From G963663315 sp963668255 (GTDB taxonomy: Bacteria; Pseudomonadota; Gammaproteobacteria; Arenicellales; Poriferihabitantaceae): a stretch of 64,000 bases of DNA. The translations under genes were made by a program, and so were the position numbers. This document shows, one piece after another, positions 36,978 to 45,802 of the stretch (positions are counted from its first letter, which is position 1; each line of letters starts with the position of its first letter). A model generated the notes under the pieces. The model ran no database searches. It worked only from the letters and a program-made list of their open reading frames with translations, and was not told the origin of the DNA. The stretch covers positions 2,046,001 through 2,110,000 of the forward strand of contig OZ220708.1 of NCBI GenBank assembly GCA_965116595.1. Direction: 5' to 3'.

Positions 36978-38282
36978 ATGTCGCTTCCAATGTCAGGAGC
37001 TCTGGTTCTTCAGCGCGTGGTGGATGGCGGCGAGTCGCTGGACCGGGCGCTGGCATTGGAAATCGAACAATTCGATGGCAATGTCTCCGCGCTGAAGGAA
37101 TTGTCATTTGGCGGCTGCCGTCACTACGTTTTCCTCGACGGCATCCTGTCGAAATTGCTGTCCAGCCCGATCAGGCGCAAACAGCGCCTTCTTCATTTCC
37201 TGCTGATCGGAGCGCTCTATCAAAAGGAATTCATGCAGATTCCGGATCATGCCGTGGTCAACGAGACCGTCGCCTGTCTGGATGGCGCCCGACTGTCATG
37301 GGGCAGGAAGCTGGTCAATGGCGTGCTCAGAAACTTTATCCGGAACCGTGAAAATGTGATTCGATCCGTCGGCTCCGGACACATTGCCGATGGGTTTCCA
37401 AAGCATCTGCATGATCTGATAAAGCGCGACTGGCCGGATTATCTCGACCGCATCGTCGCCGGGTCGAACCGCAGGCCGCCGTTGACCCTGCGGGTAAATC
37501 GGCGCATCAATTCCCGCGCCCAATACGAATCCATACTGGTACAGGAAGGGATCGGGTTTGCCCCTGTCCCCGGCAGCCTGACAGGTATTACCCTGGATAC
37601 GCCGTGCCCGGTCCAGGAACTCCCGGGCTTTGCCGATGGGCGTGTCTCGGTGCAGGACGAATCCGCGCAACTGGTCGCTGCCGCACTTGCGTTGTCGACC
37701 GGACAGCTCATCCTGGATGGATGTGCGGCTCCCGGAGGCAAGACCTGCCTGATTCTGGAGTCGGTTTCCGGCGCCCTGGAAGTGGTTGCAGTGGACCTGC
37801 CGGAGAGGGTTCAGGGAATCCGGGAAAATCTGGAGAGGCTGAAACTGAATGCTCGCGTAGTCGCTTCGGACCTGACCCGTACCGAATCGTGGTGGGATGG
37901 AAGATCGTTTGATCGAATCCTGCTGGATGTGCCTTGTTCGGGTAGCGGTGTGATCCGCAGACACCCGGATATCAAACATCGCAGGCGGTCGTCTGATATC
38001 GAAAAATTTGCCGGGCAGCAAACCAGGATGCTGGACTCGTCATGGCCTTTACTGGCGCCCGGTGGTCTGTTGCTTTATGTCACCTGTTCGATCTTTCGCG
38101 CTGAAAACGACCAAGTTATCGGAAAATTTGTCAATCGCAGAGATGATTTTGAATTACAATCGTTGGGAGATGAGTTCGGTATTGCCACGCAGTTTGGCCG
38201 ACAAAGATTGCCCGGAGTACATTCGGGTGACGGATTTTACTATGCGAGTATCAGGAAACACCGAAAAGACGGCACACCCTGA
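36978..38282 (+). CDS. rsmB: 16S rRNA (cytosine-967-C5)-methyltransferase RsmB
   Basis: 434 residues from the ATG at 36978; an upstream TTG at 36924 would overlap fmt. An N-terminal NusB-like domain (about 1-140) is followed by the Rossmann methyltransferase domain with VSVQDESAQ, DGCAAPGGKT (motif I), the DVPCSGSGVIRRHPD motif (C320) and VTCSIFRAEND containing the catalytic C370. It forms m5C967 in 16S rRNA. It lies between fmt and trkA as in E. coli. Confidence 0.95.
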   Translation: MSLPMSGALVLQRVVDGGESLDRALALEIEQFDGNVSALKELSFGGCRHYVFLDGILSKLLSSPIRRKQRLLHFLLIGALYQKEFMQIPDHAVVNETVACLDGARLSWGRKLVNGVLRNFIRNRENVIRSVGSGHIADGFPKHLHDLIKRDWPDYLDRIVAGSNRRPPLTLRVNRRINSRAQYESILVQEGIGFAPVPGSLTGITLDTPCPVQELPGFADGRVSVQDESAQLVAAALALSTGQLILDGCAAPGGKTCLILESVSGALEVVAVDLPERVQGIRENLERLKLNARVVASDLTRTESWWDGRSFDRILLDVPCSGSGVIRRHPDIKHRRRSSDIEKFAGQQTRMLDSSWPLLAPGGLLLYVTCSIFRAENDQVIGKFVNRRDDFELQSLGDEFGIATQFGRQRLPGVHSGDGFYYASIRKHRKDGTP

Positions 38283-38303
38283 GGGACAGGTCGGGAGCCT
38301 GAC

Positions 38304-39680
38304 ATGAAGATAGTCATTCTGGGTGGCGGGCAGGTCGGTTCTTCCATTGCTGAAGTGCTGTCAGGGGAAGTCAACGATATTACCGTGGTCGACCACAACC
38401 GCAGTATTCTTGCAACCATGCAGGACAGGCTGGATATCCGCACCGTACAAGGGGCAGCATCCTCGCCCGAGGTGTTGCGGCAGGCCGGGGTCGATGATGT
38501 CGATCTTGTGCTTGCGGTCACCAATTCCGACGAGGTCAACATGGTGGCCTGCCAGGTTGCTCATACGGTGTTCCATACCCCGACTAAAATTGCGCGTGTA
38601 CGCTCTTCGGATTACCTGAGTCACCCTGAGATATTTTGCAAGGAAGCCATCCCGATTGATGTCATCATCAGTCCTGAACAGATTCTCAACACGCAGATCC
38701 AGCACCTGATTGAATATCCCGGCGCCTTGCAGGTGATTGATTTTGCCGCGGGCAAGATTCGCCTGGTTGGGCTCAAAGCCTATTATGGCGGTGCGTTGGT
38801 CGGACACGAGTTAAAGGACCTGAAAGACCATTTGCCCTCGGTAAAAACCCGGGTCGCTGCGATCTACCGGCAGGACAGAGCCATTATTCCCAGCGGAGAA
38901 ACCATTATCGAAGCCGACGATGAGGTCTTTTTTATCGCCACCCGGCAGGATATCAAACTGGTGATGCAGGAGTTGCGCATCATTGAAGAGGTGGGCAAGC
39001 GGGTATTTATCGCCGGCGCGGGCAATATCGGGCTGCGGTTGGCGCATTCGCTGGAGGGCAGCGGGTATCAGGTGAAGTTGATTGAACGCGATCCCGACCG
39101 CGCCCGCAAGGTTTCGGAGGAACTCGAGAATACGGTCGTATTGCATGGAGATGCGGCGGATGAAGAATTGTTGCGCCAGGAGAACATTGGCAGCACCGAG
39201 GTGTTCTGTTCGCTGACCAATGATGATGAAGCGAATATCCTGTCCTCGATGCTGGCCAAGCGATTGGGGGCACGGCGGGCCATGGCGATCGTCAATCGCA
39301 CGTCCTATATCGATCTGGTTGAGAGCAGCGTGCTCGATATCGCCATATCGCCGAGACTGTCTACGGTCAGCGCGCTGTTGTCGCATGTCAGGCGGGGAGA
39401 TATCGTGGCGGCCCATTCATTGCGTCGCGGCGTGGCTGAGGCAATCGAAGTGGTCGCCCATGGTGACCGCAAGACCTCCAGAATCGTCGGCCGCAAGCTG
39501 GCTGACATAAAACTTCCGTCTGGCGCCACCGTCGGCGCCATAATGCGTGACGACGAGTTGATCCAACTGGACAATGACGCGGTAATTGAAGATGCTGATC
39601 ACATTATCATTTTTGTGATCGACAAACGCCGGATACCTGATGTCGAGAAACTGTTTCAGGTTTCTGCGACTTTTTTCTGA
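38304..39680 (+). CDS. trkA: Trk potassium transport NAD-binding regulator TrkA
   Basis: 458 residues with two tandem RCK (TrkA-N and TrkA-C) units. The first Rossmann motif is ILGGGQVGSSIAEVL, with acidic end VDHN; the second is IAGAGNIGLRLAHSL with ERD. TrkA binds NAD(H)/ATP and gates the TrkH channel in the cytoplasmic ring. It is followed 38 bases later by trkH, making a complete Trk system here. The start is the ATG 21 bases after rsmB. Confidence 0.97.
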   Translation: MKIVILGGGQVGSSIAEVLSGEVNDITVVDHNRSILATMQDRLDIRTVQGAASSPEVLRQAGVDDVDLVLAVTNSDEVNMVACQVAHTVFHTPTKIARVRSSDYLSHPEIFCKEAIPIDVIISPEQILNTQIQHLIEYPGALQVIDFAAGKIRLVGLKAYYGGALVGHELKDLKDHLPSVKTRVAAIYRQDRAIIPSGETIIEADDEVFFIATRQDIKLVMQELRIIEEVGKRVFIAGAGNIGLRLAHSLEGSGYQVKLIERDPDRARKVSEELENTVVLHGDAADEELLRQENIGSTEVFCSLTNDDEANILSSMLAKRLGARRAMAIVNRTSYIDLVESSVLDIAISPRLSTVSALLSHVRRGDIVAAHSLRRGVAEAIEVVAHGDRKTSRIVGRKLADIKLPSGATVGAIMRDDELIQLDNDAVIEDADHIIIFVIDKRRIPDVEKLFQVSATFF

Positions 39681-39718
39681 TCGTTTACGGACCACGTCCC
39701 GCAGGATCGATTACAGCC

Positions 39719-41170
39719 ATGCAATTTCTCGGCGCTGTCAGAATTCTGGGAATACTGATCATACTGTTCAGCGCCACGCTGATTCCGCCGATTGTGGTAT
39801 CGATACTGTACGCAGATCAGGCCCACACCGCTTTCATAGCGGCATTGGGGATTATCTTCGGATTCGGGTTGTTATGCTGGTGGTCAGTGCGCAGCCATAA
39901 ACAGGAATTGAAATTACGGGATGGTTTCGTTGTAGTGGTGCTGATCTGGGTCGTGCTTTCCATTTTGGCAGCCGTGCCGTTGCTGCTGGTGGATAACCCC
40001 GACATGAGGGTGGTTGATGCACTCTTCGAGGCGACCTCGGGTTTGACCACCACGGGTGCAACCATCATGATTTCGCTGGATAATGTGCCCCATTCGGTGC
40101 TGTACTATCGCCAGCAACTGCAATGGCTGGGCGGGATGGGAATCATCGTTCTGGCCGTGGCCGTTTTGCCTGCGCTCGGAATCGGCGGGATGCAGCTTTA
40201 CCGGGCTGAAACGCCGGGGCCGATGAAGGATGCCAGGTTGACCCCCCGCATTACCGAAACGGCAAAGGCGATCTGGTATATCTATCTGGGGCTCACGGTG
40301 GTTTGCGGGGGGGCTTATTACTTCGCTGGCATGAGCGGATTCGATGCGGTATGCCATGCTTTTTCCACTGTCGCCATTGGCGGTTTTTCTACCCATGACG
40401 CCAGTCTTGGCTACTTTCAGAACAACACGATCTATTTGCTGGCCTGTCTGTTCATGATTCTGGCGGGGCTGAATTTTGCGCTGCATTTCACTGCGGTCCA
40501 CAGCCTGCGGGTCTCTGTCTATCTGAAGGATACTGAAGCGAAAGTTTATTTCGGCGTGATCCTGATGGCGGTTATCCTGACCATATTCATGTTGACCTAC
40601 CATCGTACCTATGACACGCTGGGCCAGAATCTGATTCAGGGCACGGTTCAGGTCATCTCCATCGTGACCACAACTGGCTTCACCACCTCGGAATTTTCTC
40701 TCTGGCCCACTTTTGTGCCGTTGCTGCTGATCCTGCTCAGCACTGCGGGCGGTTGCGCCGGGTCTACCGCAGGGGGCATGAAAATCGTCAGAATGACATT
40801 GTTGTTCAAACAGGGTGCGAGAGAAATTTCCCGGTTGGTTCACCCGAGCGCCCTGATTCCGATAAAACTCGGTGGCAAACCGGTCGCAGATAATGTCATT
40901 AATGCGGTGTGGGGATTTCTGTCACTATACATATTCAGCTTTACCGTTTTGCTGATTCTGATGCTGGCAACCGGGTGTGACCTGTTGACTGCGTGGAGCG
41001 CGGTGGTGGCGTCGTTGAACAATCTGGGGCCGGGACTGGGTGATGTTGCACACAACTACACGAGCATTTCCGACAGCGGCAAGATTATTCTGACATTCGC
41101 GATGCTGCTCGGACGTCTGGAACTGTTTACCCTGCTGATACTGATTTTCCCGGTTTTCTGGAGAGGATGA
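39719..41170 (+). CDS. trkH: Trk potassium uptake channel TrkH
   Basis: 483 residues, the usual TrkH length. Membrane segments alternate with four selectivity-filter-like P-loops; recognisable ones are SGLTTTGATI, TVAIGGFSTHD, TTTGFTTSEF and NNLGPGLGDV. The gene starts MQFLGAVRILG. It forms the K+-conducting dimer in the inner membrane with TrkA. It ends the def-fmt-rsmB-trkA-trkH cluster. Confidence 0.97.
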   Translation: MQFLGAVRILGILIILFSATLIPPIVVSILYADQAHTAFIAALGIIFGFGLLCWWSVRSHKQELKLRDGFVVVVLIWVVLSILAAVPLLLVDNPDMRVVDALFEATSGLTTTGATIMISLDNVPHSVLYYRQQLQWLGGMGIIVLAVAVLPALGIGGMQLYRAETPGPMKDARLTPRITETAKAIWYIYLGLTVVCGGAYYFAGMSGFDAVCHAFSTVAIGGFSTHDASLGYFQNNTIYLLACLFMILAGLNFALHFTAVHSLRVSVYLKDTEAKVYFGVILMAVILTIFMLTYHRTYDTLGQNLIQGTVQVISIVTTTGFTTSEFSLWPTFVPLLLILLSTAGGCAGSTAGGMKIVRMTLLFKQGAREISRLVHPSALIPIKLGGKPVADNVINAVWGFLSLYIFSFTVLLILMLATGCDLLTAWSAVVASLNNLGPGLGDVAHNYTSISDSGKIILTFAMLLGRLELFTLLILIFPVFWRG

Positions 41171-41185
41171 TCCGGGGGATGGCTT

Positions 41186-41210
41186 GGGCAACCACGGGGG
41201 GTTGCCCCTA
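41186..41210. repeat. Intergenic hairpin after trkH
   Basis: GGGCAACC (41186-41193) pairs with GGTTGCCC (41200-41207), followed by CTAC. There is no T-run on the plus strand. It has the same plan as the last palindrome of the thrC-def block (GGGCCGG...CCGGCCCCTAC), suggesting one dispersed repeat family. Confidence 0.7.
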
Positions 41211-41259
41211 CACCCAGTACACCTCAGGCCCCTGTGCCTGTCCGGTGGGGGACTGATGG

Positions 41260-42639
41260 TTATAACCAGCCGTTTACACGTTTGATGTCGTCTTCATTGA
41301 GGTCGCCCACGGCTCTTTCCAGTTCAAGTACAGAGATGATGTAGTCGTAGCGTGCGCGTAAATAGTCAGTTCTGGAGCGTGACAGATCGCGTTGGGCATC
41401 CAGCACATCCAGGTTTGTGGTCAGACCGGCGTTAAACCCTTCTTCCTTCGCCTCCAATGCGCTTTCCCCGGCGGTAATCGCGTCGAACAGCGCCTCGACC
41501 TGACTGACCCGGCTGGCCATAGTCAGGAATGCGGTCGTCGCCTGGGCGGAAACAGACCGGCGCGTCTGTTCCAGCCTTTTTTTACCCAGGTTATACAAAC
41601 GCCCCGCCTGCCGGGCCTTCAGGTCCAGCACGCCGCGCGCATAAAGAGGGATTTTTACATTGACGGCGATTTGGGTGGTATTGGACCCGCCGGAAGAGGT
41701 GTTGGAGTCGCCGCGGGAATCCTTCCAGGAATGGCCCCCATCCAGACTGACAACGGGAAACAGGGCGCTCTTTTGTCGTTTGATATCATCCTGGGCAATT
41801 TCCAGTTCCACTGATCGAATTGCCAGCAATATGTTGTTCGACAATGATCGGTTTACCCAGCTTTCAACATCGTTTGGCCAGGGCAGTTCCAACGGAGCGG
41901 ACTCACTCAGCGGCAAGAGTTGTTTCGGGGTTACGCCGATGATCTGTTTCAGCAATGCAAGATCATTATTGATGTTGTTTTGGGCCTGGATTTGATTGGC
42001 TTCCGCCTGCTTGAATCGGGCTTTTGCATCGAACAGATCAGTACGGGTCACCAGCCCCACTTCAAGACGTTCGCTGGCCAGGTCCATTTGGCGCTTGATA
42101 GCAATTTTTTCCAGTCTTGCCACCTCTCTGGCATCCCGGGCCGCCAGTACGTTGAAGTATTGATTGGCGACGCGCAGGATCAAATCCTGTTTTGCCTGTA
42201 GCAACTCAAGCCCCGAAATTTCCACACGACGTTTGCTTTGGTCGATCCGGACCCGGTCCACCCTGTTATACAACGGCAGGTTGAAGTCGATGCCGAAAAT
42301 ATAATCATCGTTGTTTCCGGAGTTTTTATTTTTTTCATCTGTCTGATCCCCCCTCACACTTCCCTCGGCCGTAACCGAAGGTTGAAATGCGGTCCGGGTG
42401 ATCGGCAACTCCAGGGCGTTGGCGCTGTGTCTAAGAATTGCTGCCTGATAAACAGGATCATTGGTCAGGGCCAGAGAGTAAATATCCCAAAGATCGTCAG
42501 CAAAACTGTGACCAGGCAAACTGCCGAACAGGAAGGCGGTCAGGGCAACCCGGAACAGGCGACGGGCATTGCGGCTTCTGAATGCCTGCCCGGGATCCGG
42601 CTTGAATGTCCGTCTAAAAATCGAATACGGGTTGTTCAT
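41260..42639 (-). CDS. tolC: TolC-family outer membrane efflux protein
   Basis: 459 residues from the ATG at 42639 (MNNPYSIF); a start at 42663 is possible, and either one overlaps the end of pcm. A signal-like segment LFRVALTAFLFGSLPGHSFA is followed by DDLWDIYSLALTNDPVYQAA, the conserved mature N-terminus of TolC. Two repeats of long coiled-coil helices plus beta strands follow (RLEVGLVTRTDLFDAKARF and GFNAGLTTNLDVLDAQRDL are the two equivalent TDxxxA/LDxxDA segments). The trimer forms the outer-membrane tunnel for type I secretion and RND efflux. pcm-tolC is a common gammaproteobacterial order. Confidence 0.94.
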   Translation of the reverse strand: MNNPYSIFRRTFKPDPGQAFRSRNARRLFRVALTAFLFGSLPGHSFADDLWDIYSLALTNDPVYQAAILRHSANALELPITRTAFQPSVTAEGSVRGDQTDEKNKNSGNNDDYIFGIDFNLPLYNRVDRVRIDQSKRRVEISGLELLQAKQDLILRVANQYFNVLAARDAREVARLEKIAIKRQMDLASERLEVGLVTRTDLFDAKARFKQAEANQIQAQNNINNDLALLKQIIGVTPKQLLPLSESAPLELPWPNDVESWVNRSLSNNILLAIRSVELEIAQDDIKRQKSALFPVVSLDGGHSWKDSRGDSNTSSGGSNTTQIAVNVKIPLYARGVLDLKARQAGRLYNLGKKRLEQTRRSVSAQATTAFLTMASRVSQVEALFDAITAGESALEAKEEGFNAGLTTNLDVLDAQRDLSRSRTDYLRARYDYIISVLELERAVGDLNEDDIKRVNGWL

Positions 42640-43264
42640 CAACATTTTCCAATCTGGGGACACTGGTTTCGAACAGGGAGGCTCTTTGTCCGGTTGCCCG
42701 GACTGTTACAGCCTGCATGGCCGGGTCGTTGCCTTCGATTCCGACAATTATTCCCAGGGCATGAATCATATTCAGGAAAACCTCGCCGATCCGGGGTACG
42801 GAACCGGTAACAAGCATCCGGTCGAACGGCTCCGAAGCAGATTGGTTTTCACAAAAACTGAAACCGTCGACACATTGCACAGTGACATTATCGATTCCGG
42901 CCATTGCCAGATTCCGATTTGCCTGTTCGGACAATTGCGGACGGATTTCGATGCTGGTCACTTGAGCGCCGAGCGAGGCCATAAGCGCAGCGGTATACCC
43001 GGACCCGGCGCCGATCTCAAGCACACGGTGGCCGGGTTCAAGTTCCAGGGCTTCAATCATGCGTGCGCTGACTTTCGGCTCAAGCATGACCTGATTGTCG
43101 CCCAGGGGAATCCAGGTATCGACAAAAGCCAGATGGTGATACCTGCCGGCAACAAAATCTTCCCGCCTGATCTCACTCAGAGCGTTGAGTGTCCGTGTCT
43201 CCAACACATTCCAGGGTCGAATCTGTTGCTCTATCATATTGATCCGGGCTGTTTCGTAATCCAT
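42614..43264 (-). CDS. Protein-L-isoaspartate O-methyltransferase family protein
   Basis: 216 residues from the ATG at 43264 (MDYETARINMIEQQIRPWNV); a longer form begins at 43297. The SAM motif VLEIGAGSGYTAALMA and post-motif EIRPQL are clear, and the active-site-like segment is FVDTWIPLGDNQVMLEPK. Classical Pcm has a conserved GxGQTISxP here; in this protein it is GDNQVMLEP, so it belongs to the divergent Pcm-like group that precedes tolC in many genomes and may not repair isoaspartate. Overlaps tolC at its 3' end. Confidence 0.82.
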   Translation of the reverse strand: MDYETARINMIEQQIRPWNVLETRTLNALSEIRREDFVAGRYHHLAFVDTWIPLGDNQVMLEPKVSARMIEALELEPGHRVLEIGAGSGYTAALMASLGAQVTSIEIRPQLSEQANRNLAMAGIDNVTVQCVDGFSFCENQSASEPFDRMLVTGSVPRIGEVFLNMIHALGIIVGIEGNDPAMQAVTVRATGQRASLFETSVPRLENVDEQPVFDF

Positions 43265-43370
43265 GGCTGTGTCGGTAATGGCCGGGTTGAAATGCACATC
43301 ATATCAAAAATAAAATGGCGGTGGGTTATAATTCAGGGTTGATTCATCTTTCGTTAATTCAAAGTCAAGT

Positions 43371-43595
43371 ATGACAGATACAGACATCACTGAATCAGTA
43401 GAGCCCGGTGGAATCTACAATATCCCCGGGGAAGGATTTGTCGTTGAACTTCGTTTCAAAAGTTCGAGCTACATGTTCGACAAGCAGGGACTGCAACATC
43501 GGATCATCGAGAAGAAAAAAAAGGGAATCGACGCTACCGTGGAAGAAACGGCTTTAGCGCAGATCAATAATTTCGGCCCGATTTTCGATCGGTGA
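43371..43595 (+). CDS. Small hypothetical protein
   Basis: 74 residues, no signal peptide. It begins MTDTDITESVEPGGIYN and has a beta-rich middle (IPGEGFVVELRFKSSSYMF), then a basic helix with KKKKG. It stands just before a phosphopantetheinyl transferase gene, whose GTG start overlaps its stop (GTGA), so the two are translationally coupled. There is no recognised family; the coupling suggests that it is a real protein, perhaps acting with the transferase. Confidence 0.6.
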   Translation: MTDTDITESVEPGGIYNIPGEGFVVELRFKSSSYMFDKQGLQHRIIEKKKKGIDATVEETALAQINNFGPIFDR

Positions 43596-44410
43596 CAAGT
43601 CGCCGCAATGTGGTGGCCGAACGAGCCTTTGAATGGCGCAGCGCAGATCAGGCGCCAGCGCTTGAGCCGGACCAGATTCATTTGTGGGTGGTGATGCCTG
43701 AGGCGATGCGAATGATGTTCGAGGAACCCCGCTTTCGCCTGATGCTGAGCGACCGCGAGCGCCGCCGGGCTTCGCTGATTGCCGACCCGGTGAAACACCG
43801 CCTGTATGTGGCTGGAAGAGCCGGATCAAGGATATTGCTGGAACACTATACCGGAGTGAGCAATGCCGAACTCGAGTTTGCTTCCGGCCCGCGCGGAAAA
43901 CCCGAACTGCGTCGTTCTGCCCGCTACGGCGACCTGAATTTCAACTATTCCGTGTCGGCAGGTCATGCATTTTATGGATTTGCCCGCAACCGGAATCTCG
44001 GTGTCGATATGGAGGTCTTTCCAAGATCGGTGGCGGTCGGGCGGTTTGCCAGACGTATCCTGACCGTCCGGGAAGCCTGGAGTTGGGGAGCCGTTCCGGC
44101 AGATCAGGCCAATAATGCGATGCTGTGTTGCTGGACCAGAAAAGAGGCTTATGGAAAGCTGCTGGGGGTCGGGATCCGATATGCGATGAACCAGGTTACC
44201 CTGTTCAGCCATTTGAATCAGGATCATTGGCATACCTTCGCTACCGGATTGTTCGAAGGCGGGAATTCGATCCCGGACGGGAGGCTCTGCGGCATTCAGG
44301 TCGGGTTGCCGGTAGCGGGCGCTGCCGCGCTGATGTTTGATCGTGGCGCAGTGGAACCTGAATTCAGGGCCTTGACGCCATCCATGTCGTTCTGGAACAG
44401 GCAAAACTGA
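43592..44410 (+). CDS. Sfp-type 4'-phosphopantetheinyl transferase
   Basis: 272 residues from a GTG at 43592. The Sfp signatures are present: GRAGSRILLEHYTG and SGPRGKPEL in the first half, the Mg-binding LGVDMEVFPR, and WTRKEAYGKLLGVG (WxxKEAxxK). The enzyme moves phosphopantetheine from CoA to carrier proteins of fatty-acid, polyketide or non-ribosomal peptide synthesis. No such synthase is in the window, so it probably serves general carrier proteins such as ACP. Family confidence is high; substrate unknown. Confidence 0.9.
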   Translation: MTSRRNVVAERAFEWRSADQAPALEPDQIHLWVVMPEAMRMMFEEPRFRLMLSDRERRRASLIADPVKHRLYVAGRAGSRILLEHYTGVSNAELEFASGPRGKPELRRSARYGDLNFNYSVSAGHAFYGFARNRNLGVDMEVFPRSVAVGRFARRILTVREAWSWGAVPADQANNAMLCCWTRKEAYGKLLGVGIRYAMNQVTLFSHLNQDHWHTFATGLFEGGNSIPDGRLCGIQVGLPVAGAAALMFDRGAVEPEFRALTPSMSFWNRQN

Positions 44411-44416
44411 AACCGG

Positions 44417-45790
44417 TTGCATCTGGTGGGTGACACGAACAAAACCAGCAGTCGTTTGAGGAAGTATTCGCCATGGGCCTGGCTGTTGGGCGGGCTTGAT
44501 GCCGTCGGTATTGTCGGGGCTTACTCTCTGGCGTACAAGTTGCGACTTAGCGAATGGCCATCGCCGTTTTACGGTTCGTTATGGATATTGGTCGCGGTTG
44601 CAATCCTGACGCTGTATGTGATGGACATGTATCGAATGGACGAAAGCCGGGACCCGGTCAGATTCAGTCTCGATACCCTGGTCGCTGTGTTTGTGATTGC
44701 CGCTGCCAGTGTGTTTGTCGTTTACATTCTCGGGACGGACAATTTCGAACCGATTTTTGGCAGGGGGGTATTGCCCGTCGCCCTGACCCTGTTTGCAATA
44801 TTGGCGGTACTGTCAAGATGGTTATTCGTGAAATGGCACCAGGGCGCACTGGGGGCGGTTCACTGGTTGATGATTGGCAGTGAGGAATCGGTTGCGCGTT
44901 TCAATCAGGATATACAGGCAACGGCATTGCGTACCGCCCCCTCCAGGGATGTGCCCCGGTTCGAGGCGGTCGACTCGCTTGATCAGGTCGAATCCTGGAT
45001 AAGTGATCACCCCCGGCGATCATGCATTGTGCACGATGGTCAATCCAGCCCGGACCTGCGACAGATTGATCTGCTGAACCAATCGGAAAGTCCGGTGCCG
45101 ATACTCAGCATTACCCGATATTATGAGCAGTACTGGAAATTATTGCCGGTGGACCATTTTGAGGAAGACGTGCTGCACTCTGACCGTAGCAATCTTGCGT
45201 ATGACCAAACCGGGTTTCGGATCAAGCGAATAGTCGATTTCCTGATTGCCGTTGTCGCTCTGGTCGGCGTGTCTCCGCTTATGCTGGTGGTCGGGGTGAT
45301 GATCCGGCTGCATTCTCCGGGCAAGGTTATCTACAAGCAGAAAAGAGTCGGCCTGAATGGCAGGGTCTTCACCCTTTACAAATTCAGAACCATGTTCGAG
45401 GATGCGGAAAAGTCAGGTGTGCAGTGGTCGGATGTCGATGATCCGAGAATTACCCGGCTGGGGGGATTTTTGCGCGCTGCGCATATCGACGAATTGCCGC
45501 AGTTATGGAATCTGATTCTGGGTAATATGAGTCTGATCGGCCCGCGTCCTGAGCGACCGGAGTTCGTGTCCCTGTTGCAGCGGGAAATCCCCCACTATCT
45601 GATTCGCCACATCGTGCCACCTGGAATATCCGGTTGGGCCCAGGTCAAATACCCTTATGGTTCATCGGTTGAAGATGCCCGTCACAAACTGGAATATGAC
45701 CTGTATTATATAAAGAACCATTCGCTCAGACTGGACATGATCATTATCATAAAAACCTCTCTGGCGATGCTGAAGGGGTTGGGTCGTTAA
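44417..45790 (+). CDS. Undecaprenyl-phosphate sugar phosphotransferase (exopolysaccharide, WcaJ/WbaP type)
   Basis: 457 residues. There are four N-terminal membrane segments, a CoA-binding-like soluble domain, then a fifth hydrophobic segment (FLIAVVALVGVSPLMLVVGV) and a cytoplasmic catalytic bacterial sugar transferase domain: KVIYKQKRVGLNGRVFTLYKFRTM, RLGGFLRAAHIDELPQLWN and GPRPERPEF. The enzyme loads the first sugar-1-phosphate onto undecaprenyl phosphate to start glycan synthesis. The start is uncertain: there is no upstream ATG, so TTG 44417 or GTG 44426 must serve. It is convergent with topA (12 bases apart). Confidence 0.9.
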   Translation: MHLVGDTNKTSSRLRKYSPWAWLLGGLDAVGIVGAYSLAYKLRLSEWPSPFYGSLWILVAVAILTLYVMDMYRMDESRDPVRFSLDTLVAVFVIAAASVFVVYILGTDNFEPIFGRGVLPVALTLFAILAVLSRWLFVKWHQGALGAVHWLMIGSEESVARFNQDIQATALRTAPSRDVPRFEAVDSLDQVESWISDHPRRSCIVHDGQSSPDLRQIDLLNQSESPVPILSITRYYEQYWKLLPVDHFEEDVLHSDRSNLAYDQTGFRIKRIVDFLIAVVALVGVSPLMLVVGVMIRLHSPGKVIYKQKRVGLNGRVFTLYKFRTMFEDAEKSGVQWSDVDDPRITRLGGFLRAAHIDELPQLWNLILGNMSLIGPRPERPEFVSLLQREIPHYLIRHIVPPGISGWAQVKYPYGSSVEDARHKLEYDLYYIKNHSLRLDMIIIIKTSLAMLKGLGR

Positions 45791-45802
45791 CCTGTTTTGA
45801 TT

